64,000 nt of DNA from Amia ocellicauda (Eukaryota; Chordata; Actinopteri; Amiiformes; Amiidae), in the NCBI RefSeq assembly GCF_036373705.1, contig NC_089856.1, positions 6,024,501-6,088,500 of the forward strand. Reading direction: 5' to 3'. How positions within the stretch are numbered: position 1 is the first letter of the stretch; the number at the start of each line of letters is the position of its first letter. This document shows positions 1 through 10,910 of this stretch, piece after piece. The notes beneath the pieces were generated by a model, which had not been told where the DNA came from, did no database searches, and saw only the letters and a program-made list of their open reading frames with translations. Made by a program: the position numbers and the translations under genes.

Positions 1-2296
1 ATTCTGCAGCTCTGTGCAGAACTAAGGAAATCTGCACAACATGAAGGGGACCCGACTGTCCATGAAGTTTACAATAGCTGTTTGTATATACAATTTCAAA
101 TCCATTTCAAAATAAATAAATCAATATGTTTATGTTTTGCATCCATCCACTAACTGATGTAAACATCAGGTATCAGACATAATGAATAACGGTGAGATTG
201 AAATAAAAAAATAAAAAGATGTGGACTAAAATTACATTGACTAAAACCAGACTAAAATTACAGGGGTTTCCATTGTCTAATATTAAGTAAAACTAATGAA
301 AGATGAAATGACTAAAATGTGACAAAAATGAATAAGCATTTTAGTCAAAAGAGTAAGACTAAATCTAAAATAGCTGCCAACATTAACACTGTGCCAGCAG
401 CAGGAATACTGCAACCTCATAGAGGGAGCTCTCGCTGACTGAATAGTGGCTACTACCACGTCCGACAGACTGTCAAGAAATCCCACTCAGAGGACCTCCC
501 CACTCCAGGAAAGCAAGGTGCGGTGGTCAGTGCGAGAACCAGGGGACACACAGCAACTGGGATGCCACTGCAACAAGTGGAGCATATAGTGGGACTGACC
601 ACTGTAAGTGTGTCTCCACCCAGAAACGCTAGTGGACACGGGGGCACTGCAACACCAAACCGCATGCAACTTTGCTGTTGCTGGACAGAACACTGTGTAT
701 ACAGACATCGGAGTGTGGGATACAATTGCTGCCTAGGCCAATAGCCTTAATCACACTGTGTGTGCCGGGGGTTCCTGAGACACCGGATGAAGCGGGTCTG
801 GGGTCCAAGGGTAGTAGGCCACCAGCCGAAACGGAGCCTAAGACTGAGGCTGCACACACGGACAATGAATCATAGCAAAGCTCAATCCCAGCAAGCTGAG
901 AGAGCAAGACCTCCTATAGCTGCAGCTGCGGGCTGTATTGCAGGCGCAAGCCGGCAGAGGAGCACTTCACACGTGTGAGATCTCTTACATCAGGCCGAGG
1001 CTTAGGTCGGGCAGCCAGGCTTCGGATTTTACTGCCGCTGCTGATGCTCCCGCTGTGGAGGAAAAAGTCCTGTGGACAAAAACCAACGTAGCAAGTAGTG
1101 GGGATAATATAAGGCAATATATTAACAAGACTATTATTTTTAAAAAGCTCTACTCATGAGCAAAAACTGAAACCAAAAACGAAGCCGGACCTCCAATGTG
1201 TGGACAGAACAGAATCGGAATTAGCTATCAATAATAACTAATACACACACAAGACAGAGATGAGATGTTGTGAAAACGGTGGTGAACAACACTATGAAGT
1301 GACGCCAGCCAGACGAAATACAAGACACAGAGCTCATGTTCTGGAGTCTAGTGAAGAGGCAAAAGAGGAAGATCCTTATACAAACAGGATGTGGGAAGGG
1401 ACCTGTGTGACGGGCACAGGGGCCAATGTCAGCTTTGATACAGTAACGTTTCGATCTGATTCCTATGGAAGTGCACAGAAACCCCTACTCTTTGGGCAGT
1501 GCTTCCGACTTGCAACCTTGCATCTTGACTGATGACTTGTGGCTGCCAACAGGACATCGCTGTAAGACTGATGTGTTGCATGTGTGCATGTCTAATATTA
1601 AATAACTGTGCTCTCTATTGTCTAGAAGAGACATGCACTGGTAAGAAGTCATAACTCAGGCCTCCTGTTTGTCATGAATTTGAGTCACAGACAGAAAAAA
1701 GCATCAGGTATGTTATTATCTGACAAAAGTTTCAGAAAAAGAAAAGCAGGTTGCAGCCACTAACACTGGAAAAGCAGATATGCAAGTATGCAACGCATAT
1801 CATACAGTGTTCATTTCATACATCATTTCAGGCAAGAATACACAGCTTTACAGTGAACAAACAACAATAAAGCAATAAAGTAGATGGAACCTACATGACT
1901 GCAATATACAAAAAGAAAATGACTGCCAACAATAAACATATACTTGACTTGTAGTCTCTCAGCTGTAACATTTTCTGAGGCTAAGAATACAAACCCTTTA
2001 TATTTTAAATTTCAGGGATTATTTAAAAAACGGGGATCCTCATTGCCTAAACTACAGTTTTAGAATTCTCCTAAATCAAACATCTAAACATGTTGTTTAA
2101 CTCGAAGGAATTTGTCTGGCTTTATGAAAAAATAGCAACTGTCACAGAGACAATCCATGTAATCTGTTTATATACAAAATCTTACAGTTATCATTGAAAC
2201 AGTATACCATACTCCCCTGCAGTTTTGCACTCTGGCACTTTTATAAGACGTAAGATATTCCATGTTATCTGTTAACCGTGTCTTCTGTTTCCACAG
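1..2296. other. Upstream intergenic region, no gene identified
   Basis: I see no supportable coding gene here. A relatively GC-rich block lies at about 480-1060 in an otherwise AT-rich stretch, without a convincing reading frame on either strand. A short segment near 1457-1515 is similar to the end of the DIRS-like element at 52.37-52.42 kb and is listed separately. The region ends at a splice-acceptor-like sequence (pyrimidine-rich, then CCACAG ending at 2296), so it probably contains the first intron, and perhaps a non-coding first exon, of the galactosyltransferase gene downstream. Confidence 0.5.
1455..1515 (+). repeat. DIRS-like terminal fragment (solo)
   Basis: The segment holds a short palindromic GGAAGTG/TTCC motif, then CAGAAACCCCT and GGGCAGTGCTTCCGA. 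The same order of motifs is found at about 52,369-52,425, at the 3' end of the degenerate DIRS-like retroelement. I infer a detached terminal repeat of the same element family. No protein-coding part of the element is next to it. Confidence 0.4.
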
Positions 2297-2309
2297 CCGG
2301 AAAGAGAAG

Positions 2310-3365
2310 ATGGCAGGAGTTAGGAGAAGATTTCCAGTTTCCTTCATTACCCTTTTTCTGTTGGTGATTGCTGGCATTATTGTAACCCAGTTATTCTTTA
2401 ATAAGTGGAATCTAAAGGTGATCACATGGTGGCTGAACAAGCAAAAAGTGCAAGCTGTAGAAAATGTTACCTTGAGCACCTTGAGCACCTTGACCACCAA
2501 CACTCCACCACCTTGGCATGGGCTGATTGATATAGTGTATCCATATAAGTACACCTACATCCTCAATGAGCCAGACAAGTGCAAGGGAAAGATTCCCTTC
2601 TTGGTCCTCATGGTCCCAGTTGCTCCAGACAACCACGGTGTAAGAGACATCATCAGAAAGACCTGGGGCAATGAGAGCTTGGTCCCAGGGGTGAACATCC
2701 TCCGGATCTTCTATGTAGGCCTATCCTCTGGGCAACAGGCCCCTCACATCCAGGGAAAGTTGGAGAGGGAGAGCCGAGAGCACCGTGATATCATCCAGAA
2801 GGATTTTGTGGACAGTTACCGCAACCTGACCATCAAGACCATGATGATGCTGGACTGGCTGGTCTCCTACTGCCCAACAGCTTCCTACACTATGAAGATT
2901 GACACAGATTCATTTCTCAATGTAGACAAGCTGGTCAATGGTCTTTTGGACCCCCGAGCGGTACGTGTCAAGCAGGACTACATCACAGGGGTGGTCATAG
3001 AAGGTGGAAGAGTTAGAAGAGACAAAAGTTCAAAGTGGTATGTGCCTAAAGAGGTGTATCCCTACAGCACATATCCCTTGTATGTCTCAGGGATTGGCTA
3101 TGTCTTGTCTGTGGACCTGGTTAAGAAAATTTTGAACAAGTCCCAAAGTGTCAAGCCTTTTTTCTTAGAAGATGTCTATGTGGGAATGTGCTTGGAGGCA
3201 CTGAAAATTAAGCCATCCTATCCCCCAAGGAGATCCTACTTCCATCTCTATCCTTTCCCCTATGATCGCTGCCAGTTTTCCAACATTATTCTTATGACGG
3301 ATATCAACATCACTGAATTTCTAGATTACTGGAGTGATTTTCAAAAGCCTGGTGCTCACTGTTAG
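2310..3365 (+). CDS. Beta-1,3-galactosyltransferase-like (GT31) type II Golgi enzyme
   Basis: The enzyme should transfer a sugar, most likely galactose from UDP-galactose, in beta-1,3 linkage to glycan acceptors in the Golgi lumen. The 351-residue product has a short basic cytoplasmic tail, one membrane anchor at about residues 9-30, a stem, and a GT31 catalytic domain from about residue 95. Family signatures are visible: R-x-x-I-R-K-T-W-G (112-120), F-Y-V-G (134-137), D-S-Y-x-N-L-T-x-K-T (168-177), the metal-binding D-T-D (198-200) where many relatives have DDD, Y-V-S-G-x-G-Y (258-264) and E-D-V-Y-x-G (287-292). There are several N-glycosylation sequons. The start follows a splice acceptor ending at 2296; an in-frame ATG at 2262 lies before that acceptor and is less likely. 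The coding region is a single exon, as is usual for B3GALT genes. The closest family member (B3GALT1, 2, 5 or a fish-specific paralogue) cannot be settled here. Confidence 0.92.
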   Translation: MAGVRRRFPVSFITLFLLVIAGIIVTQLFFNKWNLKVITWWLNKQKVQAVENVTLSTLSTLTTNTPPPWHGLIDIVYPYKYTYILNEPDKCKGKIPFLVLMVPVAPDNHGVRDIIRKTWGNESLVPGVNILRIFYVGLSSGQQAPHIQGKLERESREHRDIIQKDFVDSYRNLTIKTMMMLDWLVSYCPTASYTMKIDTDSFLNVDKLVNGLLDPRAVRVKQDYITGVVIEGGRVRRDKSSKWYVPKEVYPYSTYPLYVSGIGYVLSVDLVKKILNKSQSVKPFFLEDVYVGMCLEALKIKPSYPPRRSYFHLYPFPYDRCQFSNIILMTDINITEFLDYWSDFQKPGAHC

Positions 3366-3401
3366 ACAAACAGGCAGGCAAGTGTGGGGATGGACACAGT
3401 A

Positions 3402-3425
3402 GTTTATTTATTTATTTATTTATTT
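3402..3425. repeat. (TTTA)n microsatellite in the 3' UTR
   Basis: A run of TTTA units lies 40 bp after the stop codon of the galactosyltransferase gene, probably inside its 3' UTR. Confidence 0.85.
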
Positions 3426-3489
3426 CAATCTGGAACAAGTGCTAAGTGTGTGTACCACAGGTTTTAATATTTGTTGATGATCACATTGT

Positions 3490-3605
3490 GAGCAATGGTT
3501 AGGGCTCTGGAATTGGAACCAGAAGGTCATTGACTTAAACTTGGGCAAGACACTGTTGTTGTTCCCCTTTGCAAAGTAATTTTTCGCAAATTGTCCCAAA
3601 ACAGA
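3490..3605 (+). repeat. Decayed tRNA-derived SINE fragment
   Basis: The text around 'gcaatggttagggctctgg', then a degraded B-box region and 'gggcaagacactgttgttg', follows the same order as the better SINE at 60.3 kb (A-box-like, B-box, then TTGAGCAAGGTACTT-like). It is diverged and lacks a clear tail, so the call is tentative. Confidence 0.35.
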
Positions 3606-3680
3606 AACAAAAAATAATAATTAAACAATGTGACACTCTGGAGCCACCAGACAGTTTTTAATGAAGATTCATTTGCAACA

Positions 3681-3765
3681 TACACTACCATTCAAAAGTT
3701 TGGCGTCACTTACAAATGTCCTTGTTTTCCATGATAACATACATGAAATGAGTTTGAATAGGAAA
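3681..3765 (+). mobile_element. Tc1-like inverted-repeat remnant
   Basis: The start 'acactaccattcaaaagttt' followed by a GTCACTT...AAATGTCCTTG block is a terminal repeat known from fish Tc1-like transposons. I see no transposase and no matching second end nearby, so this is a solo end. Confidence 0.6.
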
Positions 3766-3778
3766 TATAAGAAAATAA

Positions 3779-5500
3779 GTGTCACAAGAGGGTGCCAGGG
3801 GTTCTGTGTAATTCTCTATTGCTTTCATGTGCACTAATAACTTTATTATTACTAGTTGATTGATTGTTTTCACTTATGTTTGAACACACACAAAGTGACA
3901 GTTTTGGGGAGGATGGCACCGAGAATAGGCCAAATAGTTTGGAATCCTGCTATGAGATGTCTGGAGAAAGGGGCCTGTAGGTAATAAAAAACTCTTTGAA
4001 GTGGACGAGAACCAAATCCCGACATAGAGCTACGAACCCGGGCCAACCGGCATTTCCAAAAGATGGCATGGATTGACATCAGTCATAAATCAAGCCCCCC
4101 TCCAATAGGACACTGGGGGCTGAAATCCAATCTCAAAAACTCAAAAACCAATCACCTATTGATCTGACAGACTATAAAGAACAGCGCACAGTCTCTTTCT
4201 CTCTCTCTCTCACCTGAACCAGAAACTTGCTGCCACAGCTCAACCTGTAGCTCTGTTGCCCGAACCGGAACCAGAAACCAACCAAGTCTTTGCCGGCAAC
4301 AGAAGAGTTAAACTGGGAGAAGGAGATTGAGTCGTACGAAGAATTCTTTTAAAGGACTTTATTAAATAAAGAACTTTACAGACTGCGCATGCCCGCCTGT
4401 GCCCACCTGATCAGTGGAGTTTTACAGCTGGACAATTGACTAAGTCGACTGAATACGAAAGTGTTCAGTCATTTAAATAGCTATTTGAGTCTTAAGAAAC
4501 TTGACCCTTGGAACGAACAGGGCCCTGCTTTCCTCAAAGACTTTGTCTTCAAGCGACTACGGTGGAAACCCTGCTTACAAAGAAGATTTTATGCACAACC
4601 TTGGAGCCTTCAAACCAGTGGAAAATCTGTTTGGAAAAGACTCTACATTCGCGAAACCCCAACTTCCAGGTGCATCGACTGAGTGGAAGTTCTTGGACAA
4701 AGCCGAACCGGACTGCCTTTGATCCAAACCACACGGACCTCGTGCCGTGTGCTGTTATCTGAGCCCGAAGCCAGAGAGGCCTCTCTGCGACGAAGTTCAG
4801 ATAAGTTTAACAGTTTGGAGTTTGTGATTCATAACTCTAGAATGTGTAATATCATTTAGTTTTGCTTAAATATAAATGTGTGTTGCATTAAACTGTTTTG
4901 TTGATAATTTTAGAAATAAAATTTGTCAACGCCGAGAAATATCTTCTCATTCCTGTTTAACTGTTTAGTCTGAAATTGACACAAGTTAATAGACACCAGA
5001 TTATAGGTGGCCCTGCCTATCCTTAATCATTGAATAATAATCAGTTAAAGGAAATTGTGGTAAAAAGTAATGATAGGATCTTTCTCGGCACCTAAACGTA
5101 AATGAGACTGATATATATATATATATATATATAACGAGAAGTTACCTGACATAAATACTAACCTGCATAGTTATTTAATGTCTGACTAACAATACTAATG
5201 AGAGACTCACCTTCGTCTTACTAACCGGTATTGTAGTCAATGTGTTTATAACCTTTTTTGTTTAACGATTTGTGTGTTATCATATGCGATCCCATGGTCT
5301 TTGATTTGGTCACGGAAGTGATTTGTCTTTGATTTGTTGATCTAGAGTTGAATTTTAATTAGTTTTTTCCCTTTTGTATAATTAGTGTAGTGCTACATTT
5401 AGTCTTTGTTTTTGAATAAATTTGACAATTTATATCTTTGGAATTGGTGTCTGTGTCCAATTATTACAGAAATTGAGTTCTACAAGATTCCAGGATTCGT
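3779..5500 (+). repeat. Possible LTR / retrovirus-like segment
   Basis: The stretch starts with TGTCACA and has a TATA-like element near 4172-4178 followed by a CT-rich run. It has AATAAA-type polyadenylation signals near 4364, 4915 and 5415, and a TGTGTCCAATTATTACA-like end near 5466. No gag, pol or env frame is readable. I infer a long or composite LTR fragment. The boundaries and class are uncertain, and 5500-5890 may be more of the same element. Confidence 0.3.
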
Positions 5501-5892
5501 GATAAGGTGATACTATAAATTCACTTCTTTAATTGAAATTTATAAGTGTACCTTACGCTACACGTGGATGAGCGAGTCTATTTGGAGAGGATTGTGAGGA
5601 TCTTCATCACCGTATAGAGGACTGTGCATTGGGACTATTTATTATTTCTTCTTTATATATTACTGTTAGTAAACTCGTGGGATTAGGGGGGTTGGTTTTG
5701 GGCTTAGTTTTAGTTAGGATTTTAGTATATTTAGTTTATTTTTCTACTTTTAGCTTTTGTATTGGTTCAACATTTTATTTGCCCAGACCAATTAAAGGCA
5801 GTTTTAACTGGTTAAAAATACTCCTGGGACTAACAGACTTTGTGCCCTGGTAATCGCCCTTGCTGTGATTGTGTATTGTGGATAACATTTGA

Positions 5893-6556
5893 TTATTATT
5901 CCAGATTGTGACAACTCTCTGTGTGAAGATGTGTCTCCTGTTATCCGTCTTGAATGCCCTGAAACCCAATTTGTATTTGTGTCCCTGGGTGTGTGTGTCC
6001 CTGCTGATCTGGAAAAGATCCTCTGGATTGATGTGGTTGATGCCTTTCATGATTTTGAAGACTTGGATCAAGTCCCCACGTAGTCTCCTCTGTTCCAGGG
6101 TGAAAAGGTTCAGTTCCCTCAGTCTCTCAGTAGGACATTCCCTTCAGACCTGGAATAAGTCTGATTGCTCTCCTCTGAACTGCCTCTAGAGCAGCGATAT
6201 CTTTCTTGAAGTGTGGAGCCCGGAACTGTACACAGTATCCAGATGAGCTCTAACTAGTGCATTGTACAGTCTGAACATTACTGCCCTTGTTCTCAATTCT
6301 ACACTTTTGACAACATACCCTAACATTCTGTTTGCCTTTTTTTATTGCTTCCCCACATTGTTTGGATGGAGAAAGACCTAGGAGTCTATGTGGACTCTTC
6401 ACTTTCTCATGCTTTACTTCATCTAGTTCTATTCCTCCCATATTGTATTATATACCTGCATGTAATACCTTGCACTTGTCCGCATCTGCCAGGCGTCGGC
6501 CCACAACTGAATATTATCTAAGTCCCTTTGAATAGCTTGTGCTGCCGAGACTTTTT
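5893..6556 (-). mobile_element. CR1-like LINE fragment (3' part of ORF2)
   Basis: On the minus strand this encodes the C-terminal part of a CR1-type reverse-transcriptase ORF, with the recognisable stretch L-F-Q-I-S-R-D-T-H-T-Q-G-H-K and W-N-N in a divergent context. It is collinear with the longer CR1 copy at 25.8-28.3 kb. The 3' tail is missing, frames are broken, and the upstream side ends at a poly-T/TA tract. It is a dead fragment. Confidence 0.75.
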
Positions 6557-6575
6557 TTTTTTTTTTTTGCAACAT

Positions 6576-6657
<82 letters not shown>

Positions 6658-6668
6658 TATATATATAT
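6557..6668. repeat. Poly-T run and (TA)n microsatellite
   Basis: A T-run is followed by two long TA tracts separated by GG. The Tc1 copy beginning at 6719 lies just downstream; TA is the Tc1 target dinucleotide. Confidence 0.9.
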
Positions 6669-6718
6669 TTTTGCAGAGTGACATATTTTTCCTGCTATAT
6701 GAAATACCCACTTTGGTA

Positions 6719-8050
6719 CAGTGAGGGAAAAAAGTATTTGAAAAGTATCTTAAAGGGAGTGCTCCTAATCTCAGCTCATTACCTATATAAAAGACACCTG
6801 TCCACAGAAGCAATCAATCAATCAGATTCCAAACTCTCCACCATGGCCAAGACCAAAGAGCTGTCCAAGGATGTCAGGGACAAGATTGTAGACCTACACA
6901 AGGCTGGAATGGGCTACAAGACCATCGCCAAGCAGCTTGGTGAGAAGGTGACAACAGCTGGTGCGATTATTCGCAAATGGAAGAAACACAAAATAACTGT
7001 CAGTCTCCCTCGGTCTTGGGCTCCATGCAAGATCTCACCTCGTGAAGTTTCAATGATCATGAGAACGGTTAGGAATCAGCCCAGAACTACATGGCAGGAT
7101 CTTGTTAATGATCTCAAGGCAGCTGGGACCATAGTCACCAAGAAAACAATTGGTAACACACTACGCCGTGAAGGAATGAAATCCTGCAGCGCCCGCAAGG
7201 TCCCCCTGCTCAAGAAAGCACATGTACAGTTTGCCAATGAACATCTGAGTGATTCAGAGGAGAACTGAGTGAAAGTGTTGTGGTCAGGTGAGACCAAAAT
7301 CGAGCTCTTCGGCATCAACTCAACTCGCTGTGTTTGGAGGAGGAGGAATGACCCCAAGAACACCATCCCCACTGAAAAACATGGAGGTGGAAACATTATG
7401 CTTTGGGGGTGTTTTTCTGCTAAGGGGATTGGACAACTGCACCGCATCAAAGGGACGATGGGCTGGGCCATGTACCATCAAATCTTGGGTGAGAACCTCC
7501 TTCCCTCAGCCAGGGCATTGAAAATGGGTCGTGGATGGGTATTCCAGCATGACAATCACCCAAAACACACAGCCAAGGCAACAAAGGAGTGGCTCAAGAA
7601 GAAGCACATTAACGTCCTGGAGTGGCCTAGCCAGTCTCCAGACCTTAATCCCATAGAAAATCTGTGGAGGAGCTGAAGGTTCGAGTTGACAAACGTCATC
7701 CTCGAAACCTTAATGACTTGGAGAGGATCTGCAAAGAGGAGTGGGACAAAATCCCTCCTGAGATGTGTGCAAACCTGGTGGCCAACTACAAGAAACGTCT
7801 GACCTCTGTGATTGCCAACAAGGATTTTGCCACCAAGTACTAAGTCGAAGGGGTCAAATACTTATTTCCCTCATTAACATGCAAATCAATTTATAACTTC
7901 TTTGAAATGGGTTTTTCTGGATTTTTTTGTTGTTATTCTGTCTCTCACTGTTAAAATACACCTACCATTAAAATTATAGACTAATCATTTCTTTGTCAGT
8001 GGGCAAACGTACAAAATCAGCAGGGGATCAAACACTTTTTTCCCCCACTG
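6719..8050 (+). mobile_element. Tc1-like DD34E transposon, family A, copy 1
   Basis: The ends are 'cagtgagggaaaaaagtatt' at the left and its complement (…TTTTTTCCCCCACTG) at the right, both flanked by TA. The left terminal repeat is internally deleted: the outer end is joined almost directly to the promoter-proximal palindrome remnant, so the element is shorter than the 1.56-kb copies at 40 and 53.7 kb. The transposase inside is broken (see next entry). Confidence 0.93.
6843..7843 (+). pseudogene. Tc1 transposase pseudogene (family A, copy 1)
   Basis: The translation begins [11 protein letters not shown] and has the paired helix-turn-helix DNA-binding half. The catalytic half is W-S-G-E-T-K … Q-H-D-N … [11 protein letters not shown]. 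Breaks are visible. A TGA replaces Trp in the E-E-N-W-V context (about 7266-7268), the first catalytic Asp is Gly (WSGETK rather than WSDETK), and a one-base loss near 7675 shifts the frame after N-L-W-R. It cannot make active transposase. Confidence 0.9.
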
Positions 8051-8069
8051 TATATATTTTTGTGCCATA

Positions 8070-8071
8070 TG

Positions 8072-8115
<44 letters not shown>
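8070..8115. repeat. (TA)n microsatellite
   Basis: An uninterrupted TA tract lies directly downstream of the Tc1 copy that ends at 8050. Confidence 0.9.
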
Positions 8116-8119
<4 letters not shown>

Positions 8120-9792
8120 TTTGGTATATGAGTTGAATTGTTTGAATCGTTTGAATTGAACGGGCCCTCATAAACAGAAGTACAAAAATGAACAAATCAA
8201 TAGGAAAATATGTTATTGCATGTATAGCGTCAGTAAAAAATGTATATTTCAAGTTACATGAGCTCTAAACTGTATGGCACCCTAGGAGAGATTCAGGATC
8301 ATCACTCCAAAATACAAACTATGTAGAAAAGTGTGTGGTGAAATTTAATATATTCTGTATCATTGGGAATCCTCCACCTGTGATTACATGTTGTTTAAAA
8401 TGTTTTTCTCTGATAATTATTAATTAATTGATTAAAATGCACTGCACTGAGTGAGTTCTGGTGGTTATTTGTAAATTCTACTTTTGTAACATATTACATT
8501 GCCTAAGGTTATGATGCAAAAACCTATAAAACATTTAATATAGCAACAAAGTTAACCCTTTTTCTCTTCCTGAATCTAACAATGTGTTTATTGTTCTTCT
8601 GAAATGATAGTGATTTCAAATGTTTTGAAAAACTTGTATGTTTGTTACTGGTAATAATGCACAAAGCAGTATATAGTGAAAGGGTATTTATTTCAAATAG
8701 AGGGTCTGAATTCTGTTAATCTTTAGCTGTAGTCTTATAATATTGTATATACAACTGAAGCAAAGACAAAAACAGGACAAAGAGTTTTTACCAGTTGTAA
8801 ATGGACAGGTAGCTGGGAAGATAATGCACCCTTATGCACTGTAAGTCATAGCATTAAAAAGGCTAATTATTGTTCATTGATTATACATTTTATACATTTG
8901 TCAGCATTTGAGTATCTTCCAATATAGAGAAAATAAGAAAGCTCAACACAGAGTTGAACTTAGAGGAAGCCTCATACAATAGGACACAGTCATGTTCAGC
9001 CATAATACTACCCTCACATTGTAGATAATGTAATCTGGAACTCATGATGACTCACTATTAGGGTAATTTGAAAGATTAATAATATAAATAGGTTATATAT
9101 TTAAATTGTTTGAATGTTTGTCTTAAACCTAACAGTGTTAGTAAACAAATTCAATAGCTACAATATCTATTGCAGATATGGAGAGCCTGAAAGCAGAAGT
9201 AAAGAGGCTGGCTGAGATTTCAGTGGAAACTGTCCATTCTCTTGTGTTGTCTGTGTGCCATGATTCTTATTGTAATTCTTATTACATCCTCTGTTTGTCA
9301 ATATAAACCCAGCCTTAGAGTTGCAGTTCCTAGATGTTTCTGCGCTTGCAACTGCCAACTCCAACTTGCTTGTACAACACTCAACTCCCCACTATGTCAC
9401 TGATATATATATATTGTAACAACCTCAGGAGATAATTACAATGATAATTATGAACGTAAACTGGGTTATTCCAAAACAAACTGATGTTTATTTTTGAGCA
9501 CTGTAAGGTACATCAACTTTCTCTTCACAGCCTAAAACACTGAATGTATACTCCAGCTGAACTCCCACTCCAACTCCCCAAGCGGCACGTCACCACCCCC
9601 AAACAAACCCACCTGGGTTATGTGACTCCCACTCCCCAATCGCCGCTCTCCGGCTATATCACCCTGTAGATGGGGGAAGCCACATAACCCCTCTAACCCA
9701 CACACATCCCTCCCTAGTCCAACACAATAACACCCCAGATGCACACACATACAAGCCAGGATTGCTACAATATATACATATACTGTATATAT

Positions 9793-9833
<41 letters not shown>

Positions 9834-10910
9834 ACAACTAATGACACTTTTTGATATATTTATGTTAACACTAGAACCACCGAGATTTCGTATTACATAC
9901 AATCACTGTATCCACAATATGTGCAGCTCCTTTATAAAACAGTGTGACAAAAATGAAAAACAAAGAGTTGAATAAAATTTAACTAGGGCAGTTATTTAAG
10001 TAAAGATTAGGAGCATAAAATGGCAGAAATTAAGCAAGTGCAGCTGGAAAATGACCATGTCTTTGGTCTGTATATTTTTTTAGTTTTATTTTTTTGTAAA
10101 AAAGGGTACAATCTGGAATTGCAAATATAACCAAATGATGTTACCAGTGCTGAATGATATTGGAATATTCCACAACAAGCAAATATGGCAGGAATACATT
10201 TGTTTTGATTAGATACCCAAATTTAAACTGATACATAGTTTGCCAAAGGACTGCACATGGTGGTATTGTATACGTTTAATTTGATGTCTGGAGCAGGAAC
10301 TTCATATGTCTTATATTATTTCAATGTTTGGTTGCTATTTATATTTCAGTAATGTCTTCATTTCAGCCAGGATAAGAAGCAGAATTCTCAATCACTATCC
10401 ATTCAGTGCATAAATATAAATATTTGTCTTTTTTGTTGTTGATGTTCATGGTCAGGGATTACTTCCATAGAACAAAAAAACATATACATTTCCATAAGCA
10501 GTTCACTGCCTCTTCAGCCACAAATGTGAATTCACACAGACTGCTTTAAACCACCAATGTGAAGCGATCTGAAAAATGCAGGACTAAACTTGAAGTGATG
10601 CTACTGTGGTTTGCTCATTCATTGTTCAGTAAACTAACTCTCTGTTATACTATTACTTCTAGAACTGGAATGGGTCTTCACATTTACAAATAACATAATG
10701 AGCCACTCTGGTGCCCCAGAATATGTCAGTGTTTGGAAGGGAAATGTTTGCATTCCAGTAACTAATTCATTCATTGTTCTTTTATTATAAATCTAATTTT
10801 CAATGGAACCATATAACCAAACACATACTATCACATTGTACAGTCACAGCCTCATTTAGTATTGTTCTTCACACCGGCTCTACCCTGATCTTTTCCCCCA
10901 ACACACTGTG
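8116..10910. other. Intergenic region, no gene seen
   Basis: This is AT-rich sequence with no supportable gene or named repeat, apart from the CA tract at 9799-9830. A pyrimidine-rich, C-rich stretch (about 9540-9740) stands out by composition but has no recognisable coding potential. It contains the downstream flank of TRIM-A, which ends at 10911 on the minus strand. Confidence 0.5.
9773..9831. repeat. (TA/CA)n microsatellite
   Basis: A short TATATACATA tract runs into an approximately 32-bp (CA)n tract. Confidence 0.9.

Noticed and set aside
2262..2309. Upstream in-frame ATG as the start of the galactosyltransferase
   Set aside because: A convincing splice acceptor (ending at 2296) lies between it and the next ATG, which gives a normal type II membrane anchor.
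6514..6813. Open frames rich in alternating Ile and Tyr (also at 8.1, 13.5 and 55.9 kb)
   Set aside because: These are translations of TA/TATACA microsatellites and have no coding meaning.
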